From contig CM048842.1 in the NCBI GenBank assembly GCA_026545765.1, positions 48,617,431-48,681,430 of the forward strand: a stretch of 64,000 nucleotides of DNA, in the 5' to 3' direction. Below, in pieces: positions 36,375-50,043 of this stretch. This DNA is from Plantago major. Taxonomy: Eukaryota > Streptophyta > Magnoliopsida > Lamiales > Plantaginaceae. The position numbers were made by a program, and so were the translations under genes. The notes under the pieces were generated by a model. It ran no database searches. It saw only the letters and a program-made list of their open reading frames with translations, and had not been told where the DNA came from. Position 1 is the first letter of the stretch. Each line of letters starts with the position of its first letter.

Positions 36375-39300
36375 ATGACTACTGATGGAAACTCAACCAA
36401 CACTGCTCCCGGAAACAATGGTTCCGGAAACGTTCCTCCTACCGGTGCTGAGACCGTGATTCAAGTGCCTTTCCAGTCTGGCCAAATGCCACCACGTCCT
36501 ATCCAGTTTGGTCAGTTTGATAAACCGGAAAAGTTTAAGGGAGGAAATAATTTTAAACTGTGGAAAGAAAAAATGCTTTTTACCTTCGCCTAACTTGTCC
36601 GGTTTATCAATGAGGACAAACCTGAGGTGGATCCGGCTGATCCTAATACCAAGGAAACGTGTAAAGTGTGGGAATCCAGCGACTATATGTGTCGCCACAT
36701 TATACTTCTGAGTCTTGATGATTCCTTGTATCAAATTTTTTATGAGAAAAAGAATGCAAAAGAACTTTGGGAATCACTACTCAAGAAGTATACTGTGGAA
36801 GATGCTGGCTCTAAGAAATTTGTTGTTGCACGTTTCCATGATTATAGGATGGTGGATGCCAAGCCTGTGCTTGAGCAAGCTGAAGAGCTTCAAAGGATCT
36901 ATCATGACTTGGCCGCTGAGGGCATGGCGATCAATGATCCTCTACAAGTCGCGTTGATGATAGAGAAGCTTCCTCCTTCTTGGGATGATTTCAAGCACTA
37001 CCTGAAACATAAGAAGAAGGAAATGACACTTGAAGACTTGATTCTAAAGCTGAGGATTGAAAGTGATGTGAGAAAGGCTGCCAAGAAGCCATTTGCTAAT
37101 GTTTCTAAGGCTAATGTTGTTGAGGCTGAAAGCTCTCGAGGAGCTAAGAGAAGGCGTAATGACCCCAAGACTTCTGCTCCAAACCAGAAGTGGGTTGGGG
37201 ATTGCTTTGTATGTGGTAGGCAAGGCCACAAGGCTAAAGATTGTAACGATCGTGCTAATAACAGTCGTAGTAACAATCGTAACAATAACAACAACAGAAA
37301 CCAAAGGAACAATAGGAATGGTAATAATAACCGTAATGCTAATGGTAATAATAACATAAGAGGTGGTCAAGCTAATGTAGCTGAGGCCGGTAGTTTGGGC
37401 ATTTACCCAAGGAACGGAGGAAATGCATATAAGTGCTGTTGTTTCCGAAGTGAACTTTGTTGGGGGAAACTCCATGGATTGGTGGGTGGACACTGGGGCC
37501 ACTCGACACATTTGTGCTAACAAATGGATGTTCAAGACTTATCAACCTCTAACTAATGAGGTGTGCTACATGGGAAACTCTGCTGTGGAAAAGGTTGCTG
37601 GAAAGGGTACTGTGGCCCTTAAGCTAACATCTGGGAAGGAGCTGACTCTGACTGAAGTACTCCATGTGCCTGAGATCCGCAAGAATCTGATCTCTGGATC
37701 TATGCTGAACAAGAAAGGTTTCCGTCAGTGCTTTGAGGCTGACAAATTTATCCTTACCAAGGATGGCTCCTACATAGGACAAGGTTACTTTTGTGATAAT
37801 TTGTTTAAGATGGTTGCTACTACTGTAATTCCTGGTACTGAGCCTTATGGCGCAAATGTAATTGAGGCTTCCACTAGCTCAGATGGAAAGAATGTTGCCC
37901 AAGAGGCTAATGAGTATGTTAAATTTGCTTACTTGCCTAATTCTTTTAATTTATGGCATGGTAGACTAGGTCATGTGAATCGTAAAAGTTTACAAAAATT
38001 AATATCACTTGACCTACTACCCAAATTTAACATTGATAAACAATACAAGTGTGAGACTTGTGTCGAAGCGAAGTTAGCAAAAGCATCCTTCCGTTCTATT
38101 GAGAGAAGCTCGGAGCCATTGGATTTGGTACATACTGATGTTTGTGACTTAAAGTATGTCCAATCGCGAGGTGGTAAAAGTTACTTCATCACTTTTATCG
38201 ATGACTGCACAAGATATTGCTATGTTTACTTAATGAGAAGTAAAGACGAAGCAATTGACATGTTTGTGCATTATAAGAATGAAGTTGAAAATCAACTTGG
38301 TAAGAAGATTAAAATGTTGAGGAGCGATAGAGGTGGAGAGTATGAGTCTCCATTTGCTCAGTTATGTGCTGAAAATGGAATCATTCATCAAACAACTGCT
38401 CCTTACTCCCCTCAATAAAACGGAATTGCTGAGAGGAAGAATAGGACACTCAAAGAGATGATGAATTCATTATTGCTTGGTTCAGGGGAACCCCAAAATT
38501 TGTGGGGGGGAGCTTTGCTTTCCTCAAATTACATCCTAAACAGGCTACCGCATAAAAAGCTAGACAAAACACCTTATGAATTATGGAAAGGTCATGCACC
38601 TTCTTATAAATTTCTTAAAGTGTGGGGGTGTCTAGCAAAGGTTCCTATTCCTCCTCCCAAAAGGACTCGGATTGGACCTAAAACGGTAGATTGCGTGTTT
38701 ATAGGATATGCTCAAGATAGTAGTGCATATAGATTTCTGATTCACAAATCAGATAATTCTGAGATGCATAGTAATACTATTATTGAAGCAAGAGATGCTT
38801 CTTTCTTTGAGGGGTTTTTTCCCTACATTGATCGGTCTACTATTATTGACTCGAAGATCAATAAAGAAGCGACTAATGTGGGGGAGGCGAATCCTCAAAA
38901 AGAAGTAGGAGAACCTAGACGTAGCAAGAGGGCTAGGACAACAAAAACTTTTGGTCCGGATTTTCTAACCTACTTGGTAGATAAGGATCCGATCTCCTAC
39001 AAAGAGGCTATCTCATCAGCAGATTCTGATCTTTGGAAAGAGGCGATTGATAGTGAGATGAATTCGATTCTGCAGAATCATACATGGGAACTTGTGGATC
39101 TTCCACCTGGTTCTAAACCACTAGGTCATAAGTGGATCTTCAAGAGGAAGATGAAACCAGATGGTTCCGTGGATAAATACAAAACAAGACTTGTAGTTAA
39201 GGGATACAAGCAAACAGAGGGTGTTGACTACTTTGACACGTATGCTCCTGTATCTAGAAAGACATCCATTAGATTAGTCATTGTTTTTGCAGCATTGTTT

Positions 39301-40524
39301 AATCTTGAGATTCATCAGATGGATGTAAAAACAGCTTTCCTCAATGGAGAATTTGAGGAAGAAATTTACATGGAACAACCTGAAGGGTATGTGGTTCCCG
39401 GGAAAGAAAAACAAGTGTGTAGACTTGTTAAATCTTTGTATGGATTAAAACAAGCTCCTAAACAATGGCATGAGAAATTTGATAGTGTTATGCTTTCAAA
39501 TGGGTTTAGGATAAATCAATGTGACAAGTGTGTCTACGTAAAGGGAGATGACAAAGACTATGTCATAGTGTGCTTATACGTGGATGATATGATAATCATT
39601 GGCAACAATGATAACATCATAACTACTAAGAGAATGTTGGCACGAAATTTTGATATGAAGGACATGGGTCTAGCCGATGTCATACTTGGAATGAAATTTT
39701 CCAAAACGGATGTGGGATACTCACTTTCTCAAAGTCATTATGTTGAAAAAGTTCTTGAGAAGTTTGACAAAGACAGTAATGAGATTGACAGAACTCCTAT
39801 GGAGGTGGTGTCAAAGCTCTGCAAGAATAGGGGAGAAAGTGTGGGGCAACTTGAGTATTTTAGGATTATAGGCAGTCTAATGTACCTCATGGACTGTACT
39901 AGACCAGATATCGCTAACTCAGTGAATAAGTTAGCCCGATATACGAGTAACCCGAATCATGAACATTGGAAAGCAGTAGTTAGAGTCCTTAGATATCTAA
40001 GGGGCACGGCTAACTATGGGCTGCATTTTACGAGATATCCAGCTGTGCTTAAAGGGTATTGTGATGCGAATTGGATTACGGGTTCCTCGACAGTGAAATC
40101 CACGAGTGGGTATATTTTCACAATTGGTGGAGCAGCGATTTCTTAGAAATCTTGCAAACAAACCTGCATTACACGATCAACTATGGAATCTGAATTCATA
40201 GGGTTGGATCTTGCAGCAGAAGAGGCCGATTGGTTACGGAGTTTCTTGGAAGACACTCGTATGTGGACAAAACCTATGCCTCCAATTAGTTTGAAGCTGA
40301 TGATATGTCTGCTATTGGACGAGCAAGGAATAATGTGTATAATGGGAAGTCTCCACATATTCGTAGGAGACATAAATCCGTGAAGAAACTATTAAAAAAC
40401 GGGAGTTATAGCTTTGGAGTTTGTAAGATCCAAAGATAATATTGCGGACCCATTAACTAAAGGTCTTACTAGAGACCGTGTGGAGGAATCATCGAGGGGA
40501 ATGGGGTTAAATCCCATTAAATGA
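36375..40524 (+). pseudogene. Ty1/copia gag-pol, interrupted
   Basis: Gag starts at ATG 36375 (MTTDGNSTNT) and has an early TAA at 36591-36593. The same frame continues through the capsid-like region (UBN2-type) to a CCHC zinc knuckle (CFVCGRQGHKAKDC, about 37204-37245) and an Asn/Arg-rich tail. Pol lies in the next frame from about 37423. It has protease (WWVDTGATRHIC), the integrase HHCC region (HGRLGHVN, then CETCVEAK) and core (DRGGEY), with an in-frame TAA at 38416-38418 inside the conserved PYSPQ region. Reverse transcriptase follows ([21 protein letters not shown]), then RNase H (GYCDANW), with a TAG at 40144-40146 where Trp is usual. The end near 40524 is further frameshifted. In life it would make virus-like particles and copy its RNA into DNA, but this copy cannot. 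Confidence 0.92.
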
Positions 40525-41105
40525 TTACCACCCATGATGGCAACCCTACCTGAATTGTAAACCCCAATTTGCAGGTTCAAAGGGACAACCGAATTGTGGG
40601 GGGATCGACCAAAGCACTCGGGAAATAGAGTTCCCTACCTATTCCTATGATGAAAGAGTGACCAGACACATGCGGTGGAGGATAAGCGAAAGCTTTTAAT
40701 GATCCTTATCGTTAAGTTGATAACGTGGGTATGACAGATACTTCTAATGAGAGATCACCTATGTCGAACGTGAAGGGCCGCTTCTATGAGATGATAGTCG
40801 GGGCTAAATCTCAAGCGTTCGGTGAAAGTTTCAAGGCGTCCAGGGCAAAACGGACAACGAAAGGACCTATGTGGTGTAGAGGAAATCGTTGTGTGTATAT
40901 CATTGTCTTGTTACACACTAAAGCCGAAAAGTTCAAGGCATCGCGTCCACTTGTTGGCAAGTATATCCGATGGTATTTCACTAGGGAAGGTTCAAGGCTA
41001 ACAACCACCTTTCCCGATGCAATGTTTTTCTCGAAGAACTCTCGAATTTGCATTGATAGGCTGCATTTGCATTTACCAGCCAATTGTCTCATTCATGTGG
41101 GGGAT

Positions 41106-42110
41106 TGTTGGGGAATTGGTTGCAAGAGGCAACTAAGTGTGGTTGCACGAGGCAACCAAGAGAAAGCCAAAATTGTTATGTGTTATAATGTGTTAAGTGG
41201 GTAACTTTGAGCAATTAATTATCTAAGTTCCACCACTCGGTTTTGTGTGTTCTTTAGCTCTTGCGAAGTGGGATGCGCAAGCTTCGTAACGGTATAAGAT
41301 ACGGGAGATAACCAATTCTAGGTGTGAATGATAAATTGGCTTAAAGTAAGCTAGTTGAGACTTGCTTTTTGCAATTGTCCCACATTGGAAACATATGGAA
41401 GGAAAGAGTAGTATAAAGGTATGCTTGTGTTTACTCATGGTCACAAGTGTGTGTTGTGGTTATAGCAAACCTCCTACACGCTGAGAAACATTTGAATTGA
41501 AAATTCCAAGCAAATATGGTGAATATTAATCTTTTTACTACAATTTTCCATGGAACGCAACTTTGGCCTTCCAGAGATTTTTCAGATTGTTCCACTTAAA
41601 TATGAAGATGTAACCTCCCCACTAACATGCTGCATTACTCTGAGCTTAAATGTTGCAGCATCAATTTGGCTACTAATGGTGATCAGAGCTGTTACGTTTC
41701 TACAGCTATATATACCACTCCCTCACTTGACAAAAAAAAGGCACCAGAAATTCTTCTTCCCCCTACTCTCCTCAGTTTCTTTCTGCACTTTAGATATTCG
41801 AGTGTTCTTCACCACAAAAGTTCGACGGAGCTTCTGCTGCTGAGCTTCCAGTGGTTGCTGAGATTGGACGTTGTACCTTGGGAGCTAATTGTCCGAGGAA
41901 GGCCTGAAGCTTACTAGAGGCGGACAAATTTAGCTTAAGGGGAAGTGGTCTCACTACTGACTCGTCCAGGATTAAATCCGAACCTGTGTTTTTATTTTTG
42001 TTTGTGTAATCAAGTTTCAGTAAGTGTTGACAGTTTTTTATTCCTGTACTGTTGTCATATATATTTCATACTGACCTTTGTTGCAGCTAAACTTATAATC
42101 GGAACCAACA
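41106..42110 (+). repeat. 3' LTR of the copia element
   Basis: About 1005 bases, ending CCAACA directly before the CTCAT target duplication. It holds the same TATA-like motif near 41705. The LTR end lies about 490 bases beyond the ANS stop codon and reads towards ANS. Confidence 0.93.
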
Positions 42111-42115
42111 CTCAT

Positions 42116-42599
42116 AATTTATGTTAATAATGACTTGACTACCAATTTTATACAAAATTTAATAACGTGTGTTTTGAACTCTATATATATCTTTATTCTC
42201 AAAAAAAAAATCTATATATATCTTCAGTACGAATTCATTCGTGCAAATAATATTGAAAGATAGTACTATTCATTATGGGTGTCGTAGATATAATGAAGAG
42301 ATTATTTTGTGATAATTAATCACAATAAGTTTTTTGGATGAAATTATAGGTAGCTGCGAGATAATATATGGTCATGACTCATGCACATGCTATTAATTAA
42401 TGGTCATGCTATTATTCAATATAGCTAAATATACAAGTATCAAGTTACTAGCCAAATCATTTATGATATCCACACAGGAGCAAAGTTCGAAAAACATTGT
42501 TCTTCTCAATTTCAACAAGTGATTATTTGTTCATACTTTTTTTTTTTTAAAGAAAAAAAAATCACTACTTAACATCAATAGCTTGATCCTTGACGAAGT
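42116..42599. other. ANS 3' flank
   Basis: AT-rich DNA between the copia element and the ANS stop codon. It probably includes the ANS 3' untranslated region and polyadenylation signals on the minus strand. No other gene is visible. Confidence 0.5.
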
Positions 42600-43923
<1,324 letters not shown>

Positions 43924-44004
43924 TTATCTTTTGTGTTTTAAGAATGTTTAGCTAGTGTGGAAATTCTGATGCTTTTGGTTGAATCAAATGAGAATAAGTT
44001 CTGG

Positions 44005-44012
44005 TATTTATA
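44005..44012 (-). promoter_or_regulatory. Probable TATA box of ANS
   Basis: TATAAATA on the minus strand, about 85 bases upstream of the ATG, in a position suited to a short 5' leader. No other TATA-like match lies between it and the start codon. Confidence 0.55.
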
Positions 44013-44509
44013 AGTGACTATGGTTTAGCTTTAGCAATCATAAACGGACTATGTTAGGCTGATTTGAGTTAAGTACATAGAAAGGCAGATGTTATATATT
44101 TTGGTTGAACGGAGAGTAGAGGCACGAGGCGAGGTTAGTTAACTCTTGATGATATACTGCTCCCCATTTTGGCTATTGAAGGACGGTAGCTAACTTTTTT
44201 TAGCTCATAGACTTCCGTCGGCAACTACTCTGTTACAAAGATTATACTTTCGAATTTCGATCCACCTATCTTGTGTGCACCAGGATGGTAATTCCTCCGT
44301 CCAGTCCCATATTTCACAATTTGGTTTTTCTCGGTCAATCGTCTTAAACTTTAACTACGAATTAATCTTAAACCGTAAATATAAAATGTTCAATTAATTT
44401 ATATTACGAAACTTTAGTCCCTGAAGTATCATAATATAATTTGATTGAACATTTTACAATTGCTGTTTAAGATTAATTCGTAGTTAACACTACAAGAAAA
44501 TCAGTAAAA

Positions 44510-44880
44510 AACGACGTTATGGGGCGACGGATTTTATCCGTCGCCCCATAACGACGGATCGCTAATTGGGGCGACGGATTCTATCCGTCGCCCCGTTTGG
44601 CGACGGATAATAGTTATCCGTCGCTAATAAGCGACGGATAACTTATCCGTCGCTAATTAGCGACGGATAAATTGGGCGACGGATAATAATTATCCGTCGC
44701 TAAATTGGGCGACGGATAATAATTATCCGTCGCCCAAGTTTGACTTTTTAAAAAAAAATGAAATTATTAACGACGGATAATTTTATCCGTCGTTAATATT
44801 TTTAATTTAAAAAAAAACAAACGGGGCGACGGATCGGCCCTTCTGGGCCGACGGATACGTGTCCGTCGGCCCAGAGGGGT
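44510..44880. repeat. Left subterminal repeat region of the CACTA element
   Basis: At least fifteen GACGGAT or ATCCGTC words occur, most arranged as head-to-head pairs with spacers of a few bases, for example around ATTATCCGTCGC. They are the expected binding sites for the transposon's DNA-binding protein and can fold into hairpins. Confidence 0.88.
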
Positions 44881-45229
44881 ATTATGCCGGGACAGAGGCC
44901 AGAAATCGAGCAGAATCATCATCTTCTTCATTCTTCTTCCTCATTCTCTTCTTCTCCTCTCTTCGATTTTCGGTGAATTTGTCGTTATTCCGGCCAATCT
45001 TGGTGCCTAATCGAAGCTCGTGTGACAAGGAGTTTGGTTCTTCGATCAATTTCATATTTCTACCGATTAATCAAGGTATTTTGGCTAAAACCCTAATTTT
45101 TAAAAATTTGGGGATTTTTTTTATTTTGATTAATTTGAGCAATTATATGTATATATGATAAGTATGTAGTAGTTAGTTTAGTTAATTTGATCAATTATAT
45201 GTAATTTGATATGTAATTTGTTCAATTTG

Positions 45230-45242
<13 letters not shown>

Positions 45243-45271
<29 letters not shown>
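45243..45271. repeat. (GT)n microsatellite
   Basis: About 14 GT units follow a short (AT)n run in the leader region of the CACTA element. No function is apparent; it is likely polymorphic. Confidence 0.95.
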
Positions 45272-45274
<3 letters not shown>

Positions 45275-45764
45275 TTGATAGTTAGTTTAGTTAATGATAT
45301 GTATATATGTTAGGTATGTAGTATGATATGAATGTATGTAGTATGTTAAGTTTGGTATGTATGAATGTATATAGTTAGTTTGATTTGTGTGTTAAGTATA
45401 TATAGTTAGTTTAGTTAATTTGATATGTTAGTTAAGTATAGAAGTATGTAGTTTTGATTTGATAAATTTGTATGTTAAGTATGTAATTTGATATGAATAT
45501 ATGTAGTAATTCGATATGTATAGAGTAATTAGTTAATTTGATATGTATGTTAAGTATATAATATATGTACTAAGAGGTTGAAATGGTTAAAATATATGCC
45601 CAATTTTGTAACATATCGAACACTTAATTAATAATTAATTTATAAGGAACATATAATAATTAACAATTAACCTCCACAATCTTCTTATCCGAATTGGAAT
45701 TGATCTAATAAATTAAATACGATCTAATCAATTGGAACGTGTCAGGTTAAAAATAAAGTATACA

Positions 45765-48700
45765 ATGAATTCCGACCGTTCATGGATGTACGATCGTACG
45801 GCGGTGAATGGCAGAGTTTCTAGGAGTTTTGTAGAAGGGGTTAAAGGTTTCATCTCGTTTGCCATGGGACGTCCGGTTTGTGCAACTGGGGTTGATAAAG
45901 TGTCATTGCACATTGGAAACCTGCAGAAACAAGCAATTTATGACGCCTACAGCAGTATTCGAGCACTTGCGACGTTACGGATTCATGCCTGAGTATCATG
46001 TATGGATTCATCACGGTGAGGAAGCACCGTCCATGGCATACCTCCAATGGAGGGAGAGGCGGGGTATGGGCCCGCCTATCGAGTGCCTTTCTACTTGTCG
46101 GAACATGTGCATGGTGTATTGGAAGGAGGATGTAGATCTGTTGGAATGCAAGTTCTGTGGTAGGGAGCGTCACAAGTGATGAGGAGGATCGTGCATGAGA
46201 ATGAGGAGTTTCATCCGTTTTGTCTCTAGGCTTGTATAACTAGTAATCATTAGTTGATATATATATGAAACCAAACATTATGGTAAAATTGAAGCTGATG
46301 TAACTTATATTATGTAATGCCGTAACAATTGACTGGAGCTAATATAGCTTATATTACGTAGCAATTGATTGAATTATTGTGAAATTGATTTATTATCGTA
46401 AATGAAAGACCTCGATCTAATGAATTCAAACGTGTCAGGTTATTATCTAATTATTCAATGAATACCGATCATTCATGGATGTATTGTTGTACTCTCAATG
46501 GCAGAGTTCAATGGAGTTTTCTGAAAGGGGTTGAAGGTTTCATTGCATTTGCAATGTCAAATCCGGCTTGTGTAAAGGATGGGTTGATAAAGTGCCCTTG
46601 TGCAATGAAACAGTGCAGAAACAAGTAATACGTGGCTCCTAAAGCGGTAGTCCAGCACTTGAGGAAAAATGGATTCTGCTGCAGACGTATGGAATCATCA
46701 TGGTGAGGAAGCAAGACCGTCAATACATATGACCAATCTGCATACGTGGAAGGAAGAGAAAAAATGAACAAGTCGGGGAACAAAGTACATCTGAAGGCGA
46801 TGCTATTCGAGCTCGAGTCGAACAAATGGTGTATGATGCTGCAGGGGCAGAGTTCAGGGACACAACTAACACTGAAACCGAGGTGGAGGAACCACCGAAT
46901 CTCGAGGATCAGTTGTTCTTTGACTTGTTAGAATCATCAAGGAAGCCGGTTTATCCGGGGTGTAAGCTCACTGAGTTGTCTTTGTTGGCTCGGCTAATGA
47001 GTTGTAAGGCTAACGACCAGCAATCTGAAACGAGCTTCAATGAATGGGTTGACGTAATGTCGGACCTTTGTCTTGAAGAAAACCTAGTTCCCACCAACTT
47101 TTACCAAGCGAAGAAAAGATCACGGGTTTAGAAAACTGTGGTAACCATAGACTGTTGTCCGAAAATGTGCATGATATATTGGAAGGAGGATGCAGATCTA
47201 ATAGAGTGCAAGTTCTGTGGTAAAGAACGGTACAAGCGTTACAAGGAGCGGGCTGCAAAGAAACGACAGAAGAAAAATCTCCCACATAAGAAAATGTGGT
47301 ACTTCCCTCTATCACCTCGTTTGAAAAGATTGTATGCTTCAAGTGCTTCTGCGGATAAAATGCGGTGGCACAAGGAGCGAGTAATCTCGGATAATGCAGA
47401 AGATGGTAGAATGGACCATCCAGCAGACTCACCCGCATGGAAATTGTTTGACAAGACATATCCAGAGTTTGCAGCCGAATCTAGAAATGTACGATTGGGA
47501 CTTTGCACGGATGGTTTTAACCCGTTCGGGAGTGAACGTAAATACTCTTGTTGGCCAGTTACGCTCATACCGTACAATCTGCCCCCCGGTGAGTGCATGA
47601 AGGAGCCATTCATGTTTCTGACTGCGTTGGTGCCTGGGCCGAAAGATCCTGGACTGACGTTGGATATTTTCTTGCAACCCCTAAGCAAGGAGCTGATCGA
47701 GTTGTGGACGGATGGTATCCCTGCATATGATGTGTCGACAAAAAAGAACTTCACCTTGAGAGCAGCTCTTCTTTGGACCGTGAGTGACTTCCCTGCGTAC
47801 TCCATGCTATCTGGAAGGAAAACCGCAGGGAAATATGCATGTCCACATTGCTTGGAGGATACAGATGCATTTAGACTGAAGGGTAGTGGAAAATTTTGTT
47901 GGTTTGATTGTCATCGTAGGTTGCTAGAAAGTGACCATCCGTTCAGGAAGAACAAGGATCAATTCTTGAAAAATAAAGTCGTCAACAAAAAAGCCCCGAC
48001 AAGACTTACTGGTGCACAAATTCTTGCGGAGATTGATAGGTTGGGTCTTATGAAGGTGACTGAACTTGGGTGGATGAAGCATAACGAGAAAATTGGTAAA
48101 AAATGTGGTTGGAGGAAGAGAAGCATCTTCTGGGACTTGCCTTAATGGAGCGATCTTCTTATCCGTCACAACTTAGATTTCATGCACATTGAGAAGAACG
48201 TGTTCGGAACTTATTCAATACACTTTGCAACATTGAGGGAAAACAAAGGACCATGCGAAGTCTAGATCCGAGTTGTCCACGTGGTGTAAAAGGCCCGTTG
48301 ACAAAGAAGGATGAGAATGGTAAGTGGTCGAAAGTGCTACACAATCGACAACGCTTCTAGGTCAATTTTGTTTGATTGGGTGAGGGCATTGAGTTTCCCA
48401 GATAATTACGCCTCAAATTTAGAGAGGTGTGTGGATTTGAAGAAGACAAAGGTTTATGGGATGAAGAGCCACGGTATGTGTGTTCATGGAGAGGCTTATC
48501 CGGTAGCATTTCGAGAGTCAGCCGAAACACGTATGGACGCTATCACCGAGTTGAGCTTATTTTTCAAAAATTTAGGCACAAGGGTGGTTCATGATAAAGT
48601 GTTGGAAAATCTTGAAAGGAACATACCATTGATTCTATGCAAGCTCGGCGTATCTTTCCACCGAAATGGTTTGATTCTATGGAGCACTTGTCGGTTCACC

Positions 48701-49935
48701 TTCCTCATGAAGCGAGACTTCTTGGACGGTTCAAGATCGATGGATGTATCCATTCGAGAGGTACTTGGGAAATTGAAGAAGTATGTCAACAACAAAGGTA
48801 AACACGAAGGTTCGATTTCCAATGCCTACATTCGAGAGGAAGCGCAACCTTCGCTCTTATTACTTTGACGAACACGTCCCTACGAAGACATCAAGGCCGG
48901 CTCGAAACGCACACATTCGTAGTTCAAGCGGATGATGAGTTTTTCCTATCTGTCTTCAGGGTATCAGGGAGACCTCTTGGTGCAGCTAAGAAAGAATATC
49001 TTACGGATAAAGAGTTGAAAGCAGCTCAATATTATGTCCTCACGAATTGTCTTTGAGGTTGACCAAAGATATGGTACTATTTGCGAGGTGAGCAACCATT
49101 TATTTAAATTTTAATATAGCTACGCAAGTCTCTACTTCAATTATAGACTTATCATCGAATCAATGTTTGTAGTTTTTTCAAAAAGCGTTGTTTGGAAGAA
49201 AATCCTCAGATGACAGAGGATACAATAGAGGAACTACTTGACTCTAAAATTCCTCTGAAATTTCAGTTGGTTCCAGAGTATGTCCGGAATCCAATTAACA
49301 ATGTCACATGCATATACTTAAAGGCTCTCGCAGACGGGCCATTCAAAAAGGTCTACACATTCCCAGGTTATATAGTCAATGGCCTTAGGTTCCACACGAC
49401 TGAATGTAACACGGCCATGGCGACAAGCAACTCCGGGGTGTGTGTTAAGGGTGCAGAAGATTATGGAGACGATACTTTGTTTGATTTCCACGGCAAGCTA
49501 AAACGAATTGTGAGGATTGAATATTCTGGCTTGCCATTGAAACGAACCTTCTTGTTTGATGTTGAGTGGTATGATCCTAATCCGAGGAGAACGAGGAAGA
49601 GCAGCGGTATGAAATGGTTGATGTGAACCAAAAGAAGAGGTACCGAACCAAGTATGAACCATTTATTACAGCGACTCAAGCATACAGTGGTGTTTCTTGA
49701 ATATCCAAGCAGGAAATGCGATAAGGGGGAATGGTTAGCTGCGGTACCTATTCGTGCTCGCTCGAAAGTGGAGTACATTGAGAAAGACGACTCAATTACC
49801 AACTCGTACCAACAAGAGGATGTCGATAAACAAGCAGAAGATCCCATAGAAGCAGATGATGAGTTGTTTGATCTGCACGAGGACCAATATGTAGACTTAG
49901 AGGACGGCGATAACGGTATATTATGTGTATTATAA
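45765..49935 (+). pseudogene. CACTA TNP2-like transposase (Transposase_21), interrupted
   Basis: Parts in order: a transposase-associated N-terminal domain from ATG 45765 (SWMYDR, then, after a frame change near 45900, CTLETCRNK and EHLRRYGFMPEY); a second, more decayed copy of the same domain from 46458; the TNP2 catalytic region in 47138-48145 (MWYFPLSPRLKRLY, GLCTDGFNPFG, ALLWTVSDFPAYSMLSG, ACPHC); a TAA at about 48143; a DUF4218-like part (48400-48870, TELSLFFKNL, EGSISNAYI); an intron near 49080-49175; and a DUF4216-like part (49190-49770) with an acidic tail ending at TAA 49933. In the family this protein cuts the element ends. Frameshifts and stops make this copy unlikely to work. Confidence 0.88.
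46458..46760 (+). pseudogene. Second transposase-associated domain copy within TNP2 gene
   Basis: The sequence repeats the 45765-46010 domain with clear divergence (SWMYCC, FLKGVEGFIAFAM, CAMKQCRNK then a stop). The stretch upstream of each copy (GTGTCAGGTTA with an ATG soon after) is also alike, so a segment including leader and first exon was duplicated in tandem. It could be a relic of recombination between related elements. Confidence 0.6.
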
Positions 49936-50043
49936 CTAGTTAGTAGTTGATAACATTTGAGTAATTATATGTGTTATTATAATCTGTTCTGTATTATAAC
50001 TCGTACTAACACATTTTATTGTATTTATTACATGTTTTTGCAG

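Larger units (their letters stand above)
35311..42110 (+). mobile_element. Complete-length Ty1/copia LTR retrotransposon (inactive)
   Basis: The element is bounded by direct LTRs (35311-36302 and 41106-42110) that start TGTTGGGG and end CCAACA. It is flanked by a perfect 5-bp target duplication, CTCAT (35306-35310 and 42111-42115). Between the LTRs lie gag and pol in copia order: protease, integrase, reverse transcriptase, RNase H. A polypurine stretch ATGTGGGGGAT precedes the 3' LTR. Stops at 36591, 38416 and 40144 and a frame change near 37400 make it non-autonomous. The LTRs are very similar overall, differing by a few indels, which suggests a fairly recent insertion. No good match to the usual initiator-Met primer-binding site follows the 5' LTR. 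Confidence 0.95.

Noticed and set aside
36998..37535. Long open frames on the minus strand opposite gag (119 and 163 codons)
   Set aside because: They mirror the Asn/Arg/Lys-rich gag tail and zinc knuckle on the plus strand. The low-complexity Leu/Ile/Thr content is that of an antisense shadow.
40725..41204. 159-codon open frame before the copia 3' LTR
   Set aside because: It lies in the non-coding stretch between RNase H and the LTR and runs into the LTR itself; no recognised domain such as an envelope-like protein.
47239..47805. 188-codon minus-strand open frame opposite the CACTA transposase
   Set aside because: The plus strand in the same place encodes the conserved TNP2 region, so this is a shadow.
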